The position numbers were made by a program, and so were the translations under genes. Positions 23,620 through 36,737 of a DNA stretch of 64,000 nt are shown here, piece after piece. The stretch covers positions 21,796,629 through 21,860,628 of the forward strand of contig CM073592.1 of assembly GCA_037074705.1 (NCBI GenBank), read 5' to 3'. The notes beneath the pieces are model-generated. The model was not told where the DNA came from, did no database searches, and saw only the letters and a list, made by a program, of their open reading frames with translations. How positions within the stretch are numbered: position 1 is the stretch's first letter; each line of letters starts with the position of its first letter. This stretch comes from Zhengitettix transpicula. Lineage: Eukaryota > Arthropoda > Insecta > Orthoptera > Tetrigidae.

Positions 23620-24858
23620 TCAAAATTAGGTCATATGTTTCCGTGTTAATTATATGCCTTTATTAACGTTGAACAATCAAAAAACAGTTCTCAACGTAAA
23701 TACACAGCACCGAATTAACTATCAATAACAGCCAGAAAGTCTAATTAAATTAAGATCGTAAGTGATATTAAGACGTTCTACATCCAACAGAACGTTTGAA
23801 ATTGGCGATATCTCCTTTAGTCCTGGTTTTTAAACCCTGTTCAGTTTGTCCTATATAACCACTATGAACAATCCTAATGTTTTCTATAAATATATTTTAC
23901 TTATGTTGAGCAGGGAAATTTCTGTTTCCGAATTATAATATTTTTATGTTGACTTCCAATTATTTATCAATAGCGGTATGCAACTATAATATTGTAATTT
24001 TATGTATTGACGTATCCTATTTCCTCAGACGAGTACCAATGGATTAAAATAAATCAAATCAAATTACGTTTCAATTTTATAAACAACGTTATATGAGTTT
24101 GGAATTTATTATAATAGCTAAATTATGACGTGGTCGACTTGACGTCACTTCCGATGCGGAAATAGGTATTCCGCGCCGGTTTCAAAGTTAGACATTCTAG
24201 TATGTTTCAGTGCTTCCGTAAAACTTCAGAAAAAGCTTAATTCAACCGTTTTTTTTGTTCAAAATCCCCTTCTTCCAACCTAGTTTTCAATCCTTGATTG
24301 ATTGCATCGTCCCACAACGGCAGAAGAACTCTTTGCAGTCAATAAATTTTAGCAGTGCTCGTTAATAATTATCTTTGGTATAACATTATTTTTAAATTTT
24401 CAAATACACTATGCGCTCTTCTGATTTATATATCCTTGGTTCGACATGGTGCTGATTTTTTTTTCTACTAATGCAAAGAAAACAAATAGAATTGCGTCGC
24501 TAACTTTTGTCCATAGACGACTGTTTTTTTTATCTGGAAACTTATTTTTACCTGTGTTTTGTTATTTTTCTTTACTACAGTTGTCACATATTAAAGTACT
24601 CCCGTTGTCTAAACGGAGTCACGGAGTCCGAGTGTGCTTATGGTCGTGGAGAGATTGCGGACACTTTTTTTGTTTTTTTGCGACGTTTCTCTTCTTGTAG
24701 TACACACAGACACATACACATACACATATATATACACAGATATACTGAGAGAAGTCAAACTATTTCGGAATGCTTGGAGATGACTGCAACACGTGTGTGA
24801 CGAATGGCTTTGACATTATCTTTGTTTTTGCAAGAAGGAGCACGAATCCGCTCCTTTT

Positions 24859-24901
<43 letters not shown>

Positions 24902-27640
24902 TCGCTTAAAAGGACTCACACAAACATAAAGCCGACTTGTTCGTGGAAAGCAGATGAAATTATGCTGAACACGATAAATATAGATAAGCCTTTTTCGCCA
25001 TGGAGCCACCCCGGGGAGGCAAAATAAACGCAACTCTTTTTACGCAAAAAAAAAAAAATTCTCGACATCGAGGACTTCTTCAGTCTGATTTTTGGATTTG
25101 ATCTGCTAAAATATCCTCTTAAGAGTAAAAAAAAAGCGTTACAGTCCAATCGCGAAATACAATTATTATTTAATAGAAATTTTTGTAAATGATTACTTCT
25201 GCTATTTTGCAACCCCCTCAAGTATTTTTATTTTAAATAATTTTTGGTCATTTTGTGTACGTAGGGAAAAATATGAGAAGCCCACCACAACTTTCAGTTA
25301 TAATATTCTGTCAGTTTTATTTCAATAATTTTTATTCGACTGTGTTTACTAAAATATTCTTCGGATGCATTACGAAACTTAATCTCTATTTGATCTAGAA
25401 TTTACGTTAATTATTTTCCGGAAAACGATTTTGTTCCTTATGATCCCTTATTTTATTAAAAGAAGAATTGTGAGATAAGTTTAGTAATTTAGGATGCCAA
25501 TATGGCTTTTATAGTAGGTCGAATACTCGCAGGGTGAAAGCCATTGACAATTTCTCGTCCTTGTAAACCCAGTTAACGACTCCCCCCCCCCCCCTTCCCC
25601 ACTGTTGTGCGACTCCCTCCAATTGCTGATGATGATCTACAAAAAAAAAGAATAACAAAAAAAATGTTCCTGATCCAGATTCGAACAGGGTGTTGTTCAA
25701 AAGTGAACCGACGAGTTTCGTCTTGAATAAAGGATAGGGAGATGATAAATTGATCGGAGCAAGCTACGTCTTCTCCGTATCTAACTTTTTATTTAATGGT
25801 TTCTTTAAATTTTATTTTCTCTTTACGTATATCCCCCCCCCCTTTCCCCAGTATAAGGAACCGGTCAAGCCTGCCAAGCTTGGTGGAAGGAAGATTTTTC
25901 ATTTCAGCAGTATCTACAGTCAATAACCTCTCGGTAAACGGTCGGTAAGACCAATCGGACGCAAGTGATCGATTAACAGCTCCGTCGAGTTCTCTGCTTA
26001 ATTCCTTATAAAGAATTAAGGCGGTTGTTTCCTTCGAGTACATACAGTATGTTAGTTATACACTACTCCCTCACAAAATAGTGTGTTAAAAAGATTACCA
26101 TTTAATTTGAGATATAATTAGATTCTATAACTCTCTCAGAAAAATCCAGATTAATATAAAGACGTGGAAAAGTGAAACCAGTCTCTTTTTGCGGGAAATT
26201 CCGGTTTACTTTTTCCACCGCACAAGTTGATATTTGGAAATTTTTCCCCCTCATCACATTAATGAGATTTTGTGTTGGGATTCATTGCGGCAATAAAAAA
26301 TAACTTTATAAAAGAAAAGAAACTATATCGATTTATGCAACTGACGAAACCCGCAGAATTATTTTTTTTCTGCCTCATTCGAAAAATTTCTTAGATGCTA
26401 ACGTACGAAGTATGTAACCTATCATTATTTTAATAGATTCAGGGAACATTGAAGTAGAAACTTATACAATTCCCTTTCTTTAAATTTCTGCCAAATTAGA
26501 AGTACTAAAGCCAGTAATGTTTTCTTTTACGTAATTACTCTCCTAATTACTCTACACGTGTGCCTCATTTCCTTTCCTCTGTCCTATTATTGCAGCCTAC
26601 AGCTAAGTGTCTAAAACTATTTGCAGGATGCACTTTTTTTTTGCCTTTAAGGTCATTGCGATTACCACGTACTTTTAACAACAGGTATCTTTACTTACAC
26701 TCATGGACACGTTTTACTTCTCCCCCCCCCCACTTTTATCGTTTTTTCTTGCTTTATTTAGGCCCCTATATTACTTAGAAAGAAAACGACAGCCATGGGC
26801 TTTGGAACGATTGAACGATTCATTGATACTTGCAGCCGTAATAGGTAATAAATAAACCCTCGTATATTTGCATTTATAGATGTCCTGAAAGTTCCTCCTT
26901 TATCCTCGTATAAAAGAAGTGCTAAGCTAAGATATTCATTGTTCCCAATTGAACGAGTACTTTGCAATGGGGCCACTATGTTCTTCTATCCGTAGTGAAT
27001 TTTTTTTCTCCTTTCGGATAAAATATAGTATGTAGTTTATAAAATATAACCCGACATTCAATTATTTTCTTTTTACGTGTCCATACCATCTCAAGCGTCG
27101 TTCCTCTGTTACTTCCGTTAGGCTCTCTACCTTCATTTTTTCTCCTTTTGTCTTCTTTCCTACCTTGTTATAATTTTCAAACTCTTCTACTTCTTATAAA
27201 GTCCATTTCAACATCTTCCAGTTTCTGTCTAATGCATTGAATAATTGTTTTATTTATTTGATGCTTCATTTTTTCTTCAGATATATATATTTTTTTTACT
27301 AAAATATGCTGTTTAACTTTCCTGATGGTGTTTTTTTATTATCTGTGTTATTTCCATTTTTTTTCTCGCTCCTTTGTTGTCAATCGTTACTCCAGAGTAT
27401 TAATATTCGGCGTAAACTTAATATGGGTCCATCTCCAGTATCTAATTTTATTTGCATTACCATTAAAAATGATGTATTTAGTTTCCTTTTTGTTTACACT
27501 GTCCAGTCTTTTTCTCTTGTAATTTCTCTAAGATTTCTCTTAATATTCGCCTCCTGTTATTCCGATGTAATCGACTGCAAATAGTGGAGTAGCTAATGTA
27601 GTGAGGCTCCATAACTGATAAAGGAAGTAACTAATTTTTT
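23620..27640. other. Long AT-rich stretch, no gene supported
   Basis: Contains C-runs at 25582-25594, 25833-25842 and 26722-26731 and several T-rich segments. Open frames of 60-100 codons are dominated by F, S, L and K from pyrimidine- or A-rich DNA. No element was recognised apart from the CT microsatellite. Confidence 0.4.
24861..24897. repeat. (CT)n microsatellite
   Basis: About 36 bases of TC repeat; it creates serine-leucine and arginine-glutamate frames on the two strands. Confidence 0.95.
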
Positions 27641-27645
27641 TTTTA

Positions 27646-27712
27646 GGAAGGACGGCTCTCGATCTCAGAAACCCGGGTATTACAAATCAGCGCCTTACCA
27701 AACCTCGACGTC
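27646..27712 (-). tRNA. tRNA-Thr-like pseudogene or SINE head
   Basis: On the minus strand the sequence GGTAAGGCGCTG resembles a tRNA A box and D arm. The loop TTGTAAT has TGT (threonine) in the anticodon place at 27682-27684, and GATCGAGAGC resembles a B box at the right distance. The anticodon stem pairs poorly and the acceptor stem does not close, so it is not a working tRNA. A run of A follows at the 3' end, which suits a retroposed SINE. Confidence 0.3.
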
Positions 27713-27714
27713 TG

Positions 27715-28985
27715 TGACTGTTGAACGTGCTTGTATAATGGCTTCATTGCTTGCGGTCTCTTACTTGTTAATCTTTTCTTTCACCACAGATATTTGTGAG
27801 GCTCTCAGAGAGAGAGAGAGAGAGAGGACCATTAGCTACCGAGACGAGCGACGAGACTTGACAAACAACTACACACACATTCTGAAATTGGGTTGCAATA
27901 TGGCGTCACTCACAGTTTTTTTAAAAAATCCTGTTTTTCTCTAGTAAGAGTCTGTGTCTTATTTTCACAGTTAAGTAGATTGTCTTCGAAGTATAGCTTT
28001 ATTTTTTTTCTCGTTTTTATTGATAGTTAGCGGGAGTCCGCACAATGAGTCATTTACTTTTACAGACTTCTGTAAAAATTCTCGTATAGACTCTCATGAC
28101 TATTTTGTCATGCATCAGCAATTTTATCCGCACGCTTTTGTTTTATGATTACTATTTTTTGCCTTCAAAACTAGATTCAATTATAATTTTAATTTTATTA
28201 TTCCCTTAACATGCAGGTTATTACGTATGAGAGGCTCTGAAATGAGCAGTTACGATTAGTTCCTGTCCTTTCCCTTTCACGGTTTCCCTCGTTGACTTAT
28301 TTTTTAAAAAAATATCGTTTAACATTATTCTCTACGTAAGGGTAATATTTAAAACAGAATCGTGTATTTACGAGTTCCCGTCAACGGACCGGATGTGCAG
28401 AATATGCTTCAGGGGCAATATTATCTTTACGCATTTGCAATTCATGCCGGACAGTACCGACTCAAGTCGTCACGTTCTCACTTCTTAACTTCGTAGTTAT
28501 TACATAACATCGCTTCCTCCATCTCTAAAAAAAACGCCGTGTTTTATCTACGACGCTCTCGTAGTCTTATCCAAAAGTATCATTCTGTTCCGTGTGGGAA
28601 TTTAATGAATGACTTTATCAGGGAGCTTTACTTAATTAAGTATGCTGCGATAACTAATTAAAAGAGACGAAAATTAGTTCCTCTATTTTTTTTCTTCCGT
28701 AATCAGCGCTGTAATATAATAAAAATGGTGGACATTTTGTACTGAGCATGATAAGTTAAAAAATAAGTAATTTAAGGACCTTTGGAAACGAATTAATAGT
28801 AAATTTGGAATAGGATCAGAAGAAAATGTAAATATTTAAGAGTAAGAAACAGGAATGGTCTGAGATTTCTTCGTCTAATGAATAAAATAGACTGTGTGTA
28901 TGTTCCACATTCAAATCTACACCCTTGGAGAAAATGACAAAATTTCGTACAGGTGTTCCGTTTGAACCGGAAACAAACACACCCT
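27715..28985. other. No gene supported
   Basis: AT-rich DNA with a GA run near 27810-27825 and a T6A7 tract near 28300. A 76-codon frame spans the GA run and is judged spurious. Confidence 0.4.
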
Positions 28986-28989
28986 GGGT

Positions 28990-29528
28990 GCGAGACACTT
29001 TTACCACCCCAAGGGGCGAGGGTGAAAATTTTTAAACGTGCTAAAGGGCCGATGTTTGCGTCGGATAAATAATTTCTCCCGCTGTTGCTTGTGTATAATT
29101 TCAACCCCTTTTCGCACGGAAGGGGAGCACCATTCGGGATGGGGGTGGAGGGGCACTACATAAAAATAACGCGAAAACAGCCGATATTGAAGTCGAATCC
29201 GGAGTTATGGATACCGCTGAGTTTAATTATGACATTCAACTTGCCGTTTAACCTCTCGAGGAGGGTGGTGGTGGTGGTGGAAATTTTCATACATGTTATA
29301 ACGGAAGATATATTCGTCGAAATGAAATTTGTGGGGTCAGTGAGATAGATAGCGTTTCTCCCTATGTTGATTGTGCATAATAACAACTTCTTTCGGCATG
29401 TGAGGGTAGCAACGTTAGGGGAGGGGTGGTACATAAAATTGAGACAAAGAAACCGAGAATGGAGTCAAATCCTGGGTTATGGATGTCGCTGAGTATAACT
29501 AAGACAACCCGGGCAACGCCCCAGCTAG
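28990..29528 (+). mobile_element. Helitron-like fragment with 3' CTAG end and tandem modules
   Basis: The right end reads AACCCGGGCAACGCC followed by CCAGCTAG and then T. The hairpin GGGC/GCCC lies at 29511-29521, just before CTAG at 29525-29528. Known Helitrons end in CTRR after such a hairpin and insert before T. Two internal modules about 282 bases apart repeat TGTGTATAAT (29090) / TGTGCATAAT (29372) and GGAGTTATGGATACCGCTGAG / GGGTTATGGATGTCGCTGAG-type blocks. No Rep/helicase ORF is present, so it is non-autonomous or truncated. The left end was not located. Confidence 0.45.
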
Positions 29529-29529
29529 T

Positions 29530-30500
29530 TTACTATATAATCGACAAGGAATTTCGTAGTAAAGTCCATTCATAACACGTTTCCTTTCTGCTGAATAACG
29601 AATGAAATGAAAAAATATCAATACCGATTATATTAATGAAAGTAAAGGAAATGAAACTCGCACCTGTTATAAGACAGAATCTATATCTAAATATTCTGTT
29701 GTTGTCAGTTGCTAAAACGTCATTTATTTTCCGGAACAGCCGCTGACGACTTATTTATAGATTTAGGTCTCAATACTTTTTTCTGCCTTTTGTAAAGTTG
29801 ACTTGTAACTGTTTCGTTGTTCGGAGAAGCATTTTCACATTCTGCTGACAAGTGATCCTTTTAATGCATAAACAGACCTGTATTTAACCTGTGTCGAATG
29901 CTGGTGAATTAAAAACATTTTTTTCCCCCTCAGGAGAAAAAATACATTTCCAACTTTACATTCGTAGAGTGAGTTCTACGTATTCTTGTCCTTGAAGCAA
30001 AAATTTGACTTTATTTCCTTTTCGGTCGTCGATGTCGTTTATCGCCACGTATTCCGTCTTGATAAGAAGAAAAAATACTCTTCCTTGTTAGTATTCCGGG
30101 GACTCTAAGGAAATTAAACGTATCAAAAATATACTCTAGTCCGATTTCCCTATTTTTATTTATTTATTAAGTTTCACATCCCGTATCAAACCTTGAACAA
30201 AGACGAGTCACTTTCGTTTACGCATTTTATTCCTGTCGTACCACAAAATAACGATTTTTCTTTGGCTTCATCGTAACGTTTCATATTGCTGCTGAAATCT
30301 GTTTAATTCACGTTTTGTAAACTTCCTCTTTCGGGAATCACTTTGTACCTTCCTTCCGCGTTGATAACAGGAGGCACGTTTTCCGTGAATCATCCTGCAG
30401 CGTTTCGGCTGTGGTGTGCTCTCCTTATACTTTTATTATTGTTTGAACCTCCGAAATATTTTTAGGTCTTACTGAATTAGAAATTCTGTATTGGTATCTT
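29530..30500. other. No gene or repeat recognised
   Basis: AT-rich DNA without long open frames or splice chains. Confidence 0.4.
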
Positions 30501-30504
30501 CGGG

Positions 30505-31047
30505 TTTTTTTTAGGGCAACAGGCTACATGAGGGTGATCCACATTGGGCAACTCCCCTTTAATAGCATAGGAACGGATTTGAAAGGAGGGATGCGGAAGG
30601 GTAGAGGAAGGTAGCTAAGGGTTACTATGGCCCCCGGGCTATATTTTAAGGATCCTACCCGGCATTCGCCTAAAGAACTGCAGGGAAAACCATAGAAAAA
30701 CCTGCATCGGGTAGGTCGGGCATTGGGTACTTGTCCCACGCCCTTCCGATAGCGGGAGAGGAGTTTGCTGTGGGGACGCAGAATTCCCTTCTCCGTGCTC
30801 GACCAGTTTAGGAGGCAGCTGGCCGACTATTCCAATGGGAATAGAGAACAACTCTTACCGTATGCCCAAGGTCTGTGACCCCGGAACATACACCTCTCAA
30901 AACAGGCCGAGGTGCCTCGGCTTGTGGGAACCTTAGTTCAAAAACGGAGAGGAAAAGGCATACCCAAAGGTAGCCCCTTCGTATCTCTCCTAAAAGGTTC
31001 TGCCTGCGAGAGAACATCCCTCGCAAGTTACGTGCGAGAGAATCCTG
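30505..31047 (+). repeat. Interspersed repeat family R, copy 1
   Basis: Starts with T8 then AGGGCAACAGGCTACATGAG and runs about 540 bases. It is about 90% alike to the copies at 41896-42440 (inverted) and 60682-61190. Its 3' part contains TTCTGCCTGCGAGAGAAC and a CTCGCA palindrome. GC content is well above the flanks. Open frames of about 70 codons occur in corresponding places in the copies, but shifted by indels, so protein calls here should be treated as repeat-derived. Class unknown: no reverse transcriptase, transposase or tRNA head was seen. Confidence 0.8.
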
Positions 31048-31770
31048 AAAGAATATTTAACACTGGTTTTTTATATTACAAACCTTTTTAACTGAGTACG
31101 TGTTTCTTCCAGATCAATAGGAAATCCTCCTCATTAACAGGAAGTGACTGAGAGTTTGATCTATAGCTTCCAAAGCAATTGTTCTCAATTTTTTTTTTCT
31201 GGATTTTTAGTTTGCGGATATTCTGTGACGAAACGAGTGAAAATTTTATCGACGTCTAGAAATTCCGGTCCACGTTGTCGTGTACCATCCTGAAATTCCG
31301 TGGCCCGTTTTCGGAGCCCGAGGCAAATGACCGTGGCGGTCCAGCTCCCCGAAAGCAATTAAATTTTCCCCGACTAAATAAGGTATGTTCCGAAGCCAGT
31401 GTTTTACGGTGGGGGACGAGATGCCTTCCCTGCCACGCCGTGTTGCTTTTTGTGTTCCTGTTCGTTTGCTAGTTTGCTGTTCCCGGAAACCCCAGTCTCT
31501 CTTTTCAAAGCCGGCACGAAGCCGGAGAATTCAGGACTGTTGCATGATGACGTCTAACCCCCCCCCCCCTTCAACTCCCCCCACATACACAACTTATAAT
31601 TGCTCGTAAATCTTCCTGAGCTTGATGCTAATGGTGGGGAGTTGCGGTCTTCTTTTCTCGTTGTGCGCTCCATTTGCATTCTGTTTCTGGATTATAGCTT
31701 CCCACGAACGCCTCTTAAACACATTGCTGCTAGCGGTGGTCGTGGTGATATTTCTCGCTTCTGGGAATCG

Positions 31771-31771
31771 T

Positions 31772-31811
<40 letters not shown>

Positions 31812-31812
31812 T
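31771..31812. repeat. (TC)n(TG)n compound microsatellite
   Basis: About 24 bases of TC followed by about 18 bases of TG. Confidence 0.95.
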
Positions 31813-32740
31813 CACTCATTTCCTGCTGTTTGTTTTTACGTCCGGCCTTTTACTGCTTCGAGGGCTATTACTAGCCGCCCCAGGGGGGTGAGCTTCTGCT
31901 TATTACAGTCCCAAGACACAAAGCTATGAGGAGACGTTTATCGGAATGTTGACGGCGACGAGTTCCTCAGGTGTGAATCGTCTGCACTTGGGCCTATCTG
32001 TTTTACAGATTGGATTACAGAGAATAAAAATCATCTTCCGGATAGTTATTAACTGCAAGAAGTCTTTGGAAATGTAGATTAGGAACATTAAGATGAACTG
32101 AGGGATCATGCAAGCGATTCTCTAGGACAGGCCCCGTTCGTTTTTTTTTCTCTTGGCTTGCTGTTTCTACCTTTAGAGTTCACTTCTCATTACCTTTCTT
32201 TAAAAAAACAATTCGGGAAATGTACGGAACGTGTTGAAGCATTTACAAGGATTTCTTTGGTACCTTACTAATTTTCGTTATTCTCAACATCACCTCTTAC
32301 TTTGATGTTTAATTTTTTTGAAAGCTCCAAACTGTTCAAAAATCCCTTCACCTAATTTTTAACATTATTTAATAATCATTGTTACATTTTAAACGTCTTT
32401 TCACTAATTACTTTAATTATTTTTGGTTGAATTAAGAAAATCGGTAGCCAGAATTTTTATATAATTCTTCTAAACAAATAATTATGAACAAAAAGAAACG
32501 AATTTTAATTTACGTTTAAAAGGTACTAAGATAAAAAGAGACTGGAAGGAGTATAAAATTTTGCATTTTCATTTTAAAAATCTTATTGCTCTGGTTGGTC
32601 GACTTGTGACTCCACACGTCTTCGCATATAATATTTTTCCCGCCTATGATCCCGCCTCAGACTTCTTTAGTCGGCGCCCGTTTAGGCTTTTGAAGTGTCC
32701 AAAACACTGGCTTATCTGGTCAACTATAATGTCCCGTGTC

Positions 32741-32757
32741 TGTGTGTGTGTGTGTGT
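32741..32757. repeat. (TG)n microsatellite
   Basis: A short TG tract. Confidence 0.85.
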
Positions 32758-33363
32758 ACTGTAAGGACGCGTTATCTTCAGTCCTGTTGTCCTCTAATGA
32801 GATGCCTGCACGTGTTCGTCTCCCCCTTTAGGCGTAACGTTTCCGTACGTTTAAAGCCTTTCACTACTAAACTCGTGCAGCAGATGTTATTTCGTTGTTT
32901 TCCATTCTGTTTCCTCGTTGAGAGATCGTAATAATCTTAGAAAATATTTCATTGAAAATCGTACATGTCTCAATGGTACAAATTATTCAATATTTTTAAT
33001 AACTTAAGAATTAAGTAAAAACCCTAAACCACACCAAAAGAAATATTTATACCCAGTATTTTTTTTTAAAAAAAATGCCATTGTGGTTCAAGCATAAATT
33101 CCTATGTTGAAATTTTTAAATTAATCTAACGTTAATTTTAGGATCTTCAGATACCGATTTACGTGTCTCGTTCTATTCCCTTTACCCGTACTGGGATTAT
33201 AAATTACTTGGTTTTAAATCGGATAAGTTCAAAATTTAGTCTAACCATCAGCGAAATATTTTTATTTTCCTCCCCGACGACCTTTTTCTTCCCCTGGTTA
33301 AACTGCGGTGATTCAAACCAAAGGTTGCAGTGGTCGTTAATTTATTTAATTTGTCTTATTAGT

Positions 33364-33416
33364 AAAAACAGACGTAAAGTAAAAATATTATTAGTTTTTA
33401 TTTTACGTCTGTTTTT
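33364..33416. repeat. Near-perfect hairpin next to the PLE-A palindrome
   Basis: AAAAACAGACGTAAA near 33364 is matched by TTTACGTCTGTTTTT ending at 33416, with extra A/T pairs inside and a loop of about nine bases. It abuts the left end of the palindrome at 33417. Confidence 0.7.
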
Positions 33417-33850
33417 GAATTAATAAATCATTTTATTGACCTTATTCAGACATTATTTTTATTTATTTATAGCGTAATGACGTTTCAATATATGTTCCCA
33501 TCTTCTTCAAGTATTTTTCTAAAGAGGAGGAATTTTCAAATGATTTATAGACTAATTGTAGAAACTAAACAAAAAAGGAACAAATTATCAAATTATTGTA
33601 ACAAACTAGCACTAAAAACAATTAACATATTATTAAGTTCACAGATTTTGAAAAGGGGTCTAAGGCACACTATTTAAAACTTCGTGAACTTAATAACATG
33701 TTAAATGTTTTTTGTTTACTTTGTACAAGTTAATCATTTGTAAATTTTCTGTAGGAAAATACTTGAAGAAGATACGAGCATGTATTAAAACGTCGTTACG
33801 CTATAAATAAAAAATAGTGTCTGAATAAGGTCAATAAATTGATTTATTTA
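33417..33850. repeat. PLE-A long palindrome with two hammerhead-like motifs
   Basis: The whole 434-bp block is an imperfect palindrome centred near 33655. Outer arms share ATTGACCTTATTCAGACA and its complement. Inner arms share AACATATTATTAAGTTCAC and its complement. The motif is on the minus strand at 33481-33511 (TTGAAGA ... GAAACG) and on the plus strand at 33762-33792 (TTGAAGA ... AAAACG). Both have decayed from CTGAAGA/GAAACG. The central block matches 4985-5060. Confidence 0.7.
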
Positions 33851-33854
33851 AATA

Positions 33855-36735
33855 TTAATAATTTTATATACTTGATATGGAATCAGTGATAATTACGGGA
33901 ACTATTTCACGGGTTTGTTCGTTTAACATATCGAAGGTAATAGGCGAGGAAGGTTTTACCTATAACTTTTAGTGCCATTTTCAGAAGATGTGACGGAGAT
34001 ACAGGTTAATCTTACTCTTTCTGGACTGCGACCAACATGAGTTTAATGCTCATTGTGTTTTTTACTTTAATTGGCACTTCCGTTAAATAAAATGTGTTGA
34101 AGCATGTTGAAGGATTTGGTTGGTACATAACTGCTAATTTTCTTCGGCTGGACTTCGACTTTTATTAATTATTTATAATTTTTCATATTTAGCGTCTCTA
34201 TCTGACACCGGCAATGGATTCGAGGTAATTATTTTGTATTTCTACCCACGAAGGCTTATCGACTCTTCGCTTACGTGTCGGAACACATTTCCTTCTTCAA
34301 AAAAAAAAACGACCACGTTTTGCTTTATTTCAACTCAATGTTTAGGTTATGGTGCTCGTATGCTGTAAGATCTTCGAAGGTTATTCGATTTCGTCGTCAA
34401 GACTCGGGAATGTGCATGTTGTCCGAGGCGCGGCCGCGTGCTGACGTAACCAGAAGATCGCAGACGGCGGAGGAGGTCAGGAACCTCGACGTGTTTACCC
34501 ACCTCTACCTCAGGACAGCGACGCAAACACGACAACAGCGTACTTACTCACTCATGCCGTTGCGTACTGATCTTTATCGTCTCTGTTTGTGGATTTACCA
34601 GTTGTCCCTTTAGGACTCGTTATCAACAGACTTTTGTGAATAACGATTTCACCGTTGCGTTTACCGATATCTATTCTTGTTAGAGGCATGGACGTCCCGT
34701 ACTTTGACCTGTTCACCCTTACGGTGAAATTCAAAATTTCAAGGATGATGTAAAATACAGAAGGGCGACTCAATTTTTCTATCTACTGCCTTCCGGTGGC
34801 GAATGGTATTCCGTTTAATTGAACGAATGAAATTAAATCGTGTCACAATTATTGTGTCCGTAAATAATTATCATCGAAAAATGGACATTAAAGGAAAAAA
34901 AGTTAGATATCGCCCACTACAAAAGAATAGAAAATAATTTGATATAATTAAAAGAACGACCATCAACAGCTAACACTACGTAACTAAGAGTGGACAGTAG
35001 CACGTACTTGAATAGTTTAAACTTATTTTTTCACCAATTTTGCAATAATTTATACTTTTTATATCTTTATACGCTTTCAAAATTGCATATAAAACGTTTC
35101 AATCGTTCTCATAGATTTCGCGCCACTCTTGGAGAAGAATATCGACATAATAAAAGAAATTAAGAGTGATTTTATAATCACGGATTTTTATCTTTCTGTA
35201 AAAAATAAATTTGAATGATTCTGTCCCTTGCATTTTCTTGATACAACGCATATATTTGGAGAAAGGTGCGTCGGCGGCGTAATCATAATATATGTAGCAA
35301 GGCGGGTCCGTTGACATCGCGGTCGCGGAACTTGATTTCCTTACTGGAAGTGTCTCAATAGCTCACCATATCAAAGCGTTTCACTTCCAAAAGTGTGTTT
35401 CCAATCTCATGAGATTCTTCATCACTCTACAACAGGGCGTGGATTTGAATTTTTCAATAATATAATAAATAGTCTAGCTCTGATCTGCGGCGGTCACGAT
35501 ATTACTGTATACAGGTTTGTTCACTTACTTCCAAATACATTCTGAATCTCATTCGTAATTATAGATAAAAACCTTAGATAAATGATAGTTACAAAATCAC
35601 TGATAATATATATTTTTTTTTAGAAAAAAGTGTTGATGGTCGTAATTACAGGTAAAATTATTTAAAGGTTTTTTTTTCGTAGCAGGTCAAAATTAATAGC
35701 GGCAATAAGAGTCCATTTTTATTGACATGCATCTTTCGTCCTTCAATTAAAAGTCCAGTCCTTTTATTGATCAAGTTCTTGTCGCACCAAGAGTGACCGA
35801 AAGGGTGAACTTGTACGAGGTTTGCTGCTAATACGACATTACGAAAAAGGTCTCTGTTGGAGCGGAGAATGTTAATTTAACCTTCACACGATCCATTAAA
35901 ACATAAGGCGTTACCGTTTCGGTTAAACTACGAGAAAGTCAAGGACCTTGGACTTCGTAAAATACCCCACCTGCACCTTGGAGTGAGGATTTATGGCTCC
36001 TAACGCTCGTATCTTGAGTATGAATAACTATATAATTAAATATTAATATTGCTTATTGAGAGAAAATTAACGAGACATACCTCGGCGCCGTTGACGTATT
36101 TTTCCCGGATCAGGCAGCAGGTATTCATAAGTTAATCTCCAAAACGCAGCCTCTTCTTACGATTTAGACAGTCTGATAATCAGTTCATAGATTGTTGGTG
36201 GTGTCGTGCGAGTCCTCAGGGGGCACGAGTCAGGCTGAGCCGTGCGTGCGGGAGGACAGGTTTTTACGAGGCAGGTCCCTTCTTGCGTAATGCCTCATAT
36301 CTCGGGGAAAACAACGAAACGCCTTCTAACTAAGTGGGTCAAGGAGATAGCATTTCGGCTCTAAAGGTCGTCTGGTTCAGCAGTTCTTCCCTGGTGGGAC
36401 CGTTGCCCCAAATTTCCGCTGTGCTTGCCTTGCCTGACTGCCGGCCCGGCATCTTAAATTGCTACTTGTTCACTTCCATAGATCCTGTGCTCCTTAAATA
36501 TAACTTAAGAATCTTCTGACTTGGAAATAAACAGCTGTTTTCTGATGACAGCTTTTAGTTGCCATCGGAACATGTAGCATGTATTAAAATTCTTGCAACT
36601 GTTTTTCCGATTATAAACTTTACTTAAAAAATATATATAAGTCTGCATTTAAAGAAACTTTAAAGGAAAGAAAATTACACATCATTTAATTAATTTTATT
36701 TCTGAAATAAATGTTAAAAATACCAGAAAAAATTA
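33855..36735. other. No gene supported; some GC-rich patches
   Basis: A balanced-composition patch at 34340-34560 has open frames on both strands (112 and 62 codons), and another lies at 36180-36450. Neither has a convincing splice chain or a recognisable peptide. Confidence 0.35.
35397..35424 (-). repeat. Isolated hammerhead-like motif
   Basis: On the minus strand: GTGATGA, two bases, a perfect AATCTC/GAGATT stem with a two-base loop, then GGAAAC. The first core base is G, where the hammerhead needs C. No inverted partner was found, so this may be a single end of another PLE family, or chance. Confidence 0.35.
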
Positions 36736-36737
36736 AT

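Larger units (their letters stand above)
31050..33360. other. No firm gene; one patch of higher GC
   Basis: At 31211-31381 a block follows a strong acceptor (TTTTTTTTTCTGGATTTTTAG) and ends at AAG|GTATGT. All three frames have stops, so if it is an exon it is untranslated. A C12 tract lies at 31558-31569. The rest is AT-rich. Confidence 0.3.

Noticed and set aside
24755..25033. Overlapping frames with RERERER or SLSLSL stretches
   Set aside because: They are translations of the CT/GA microsatellite at 24861-24897.
31211..31381. Block with a strong acceptor and a GTATGT donor
   Set aside because: Stops in all three frames rule out an internal coding exon; an untranslated exon is possible but unsupported.
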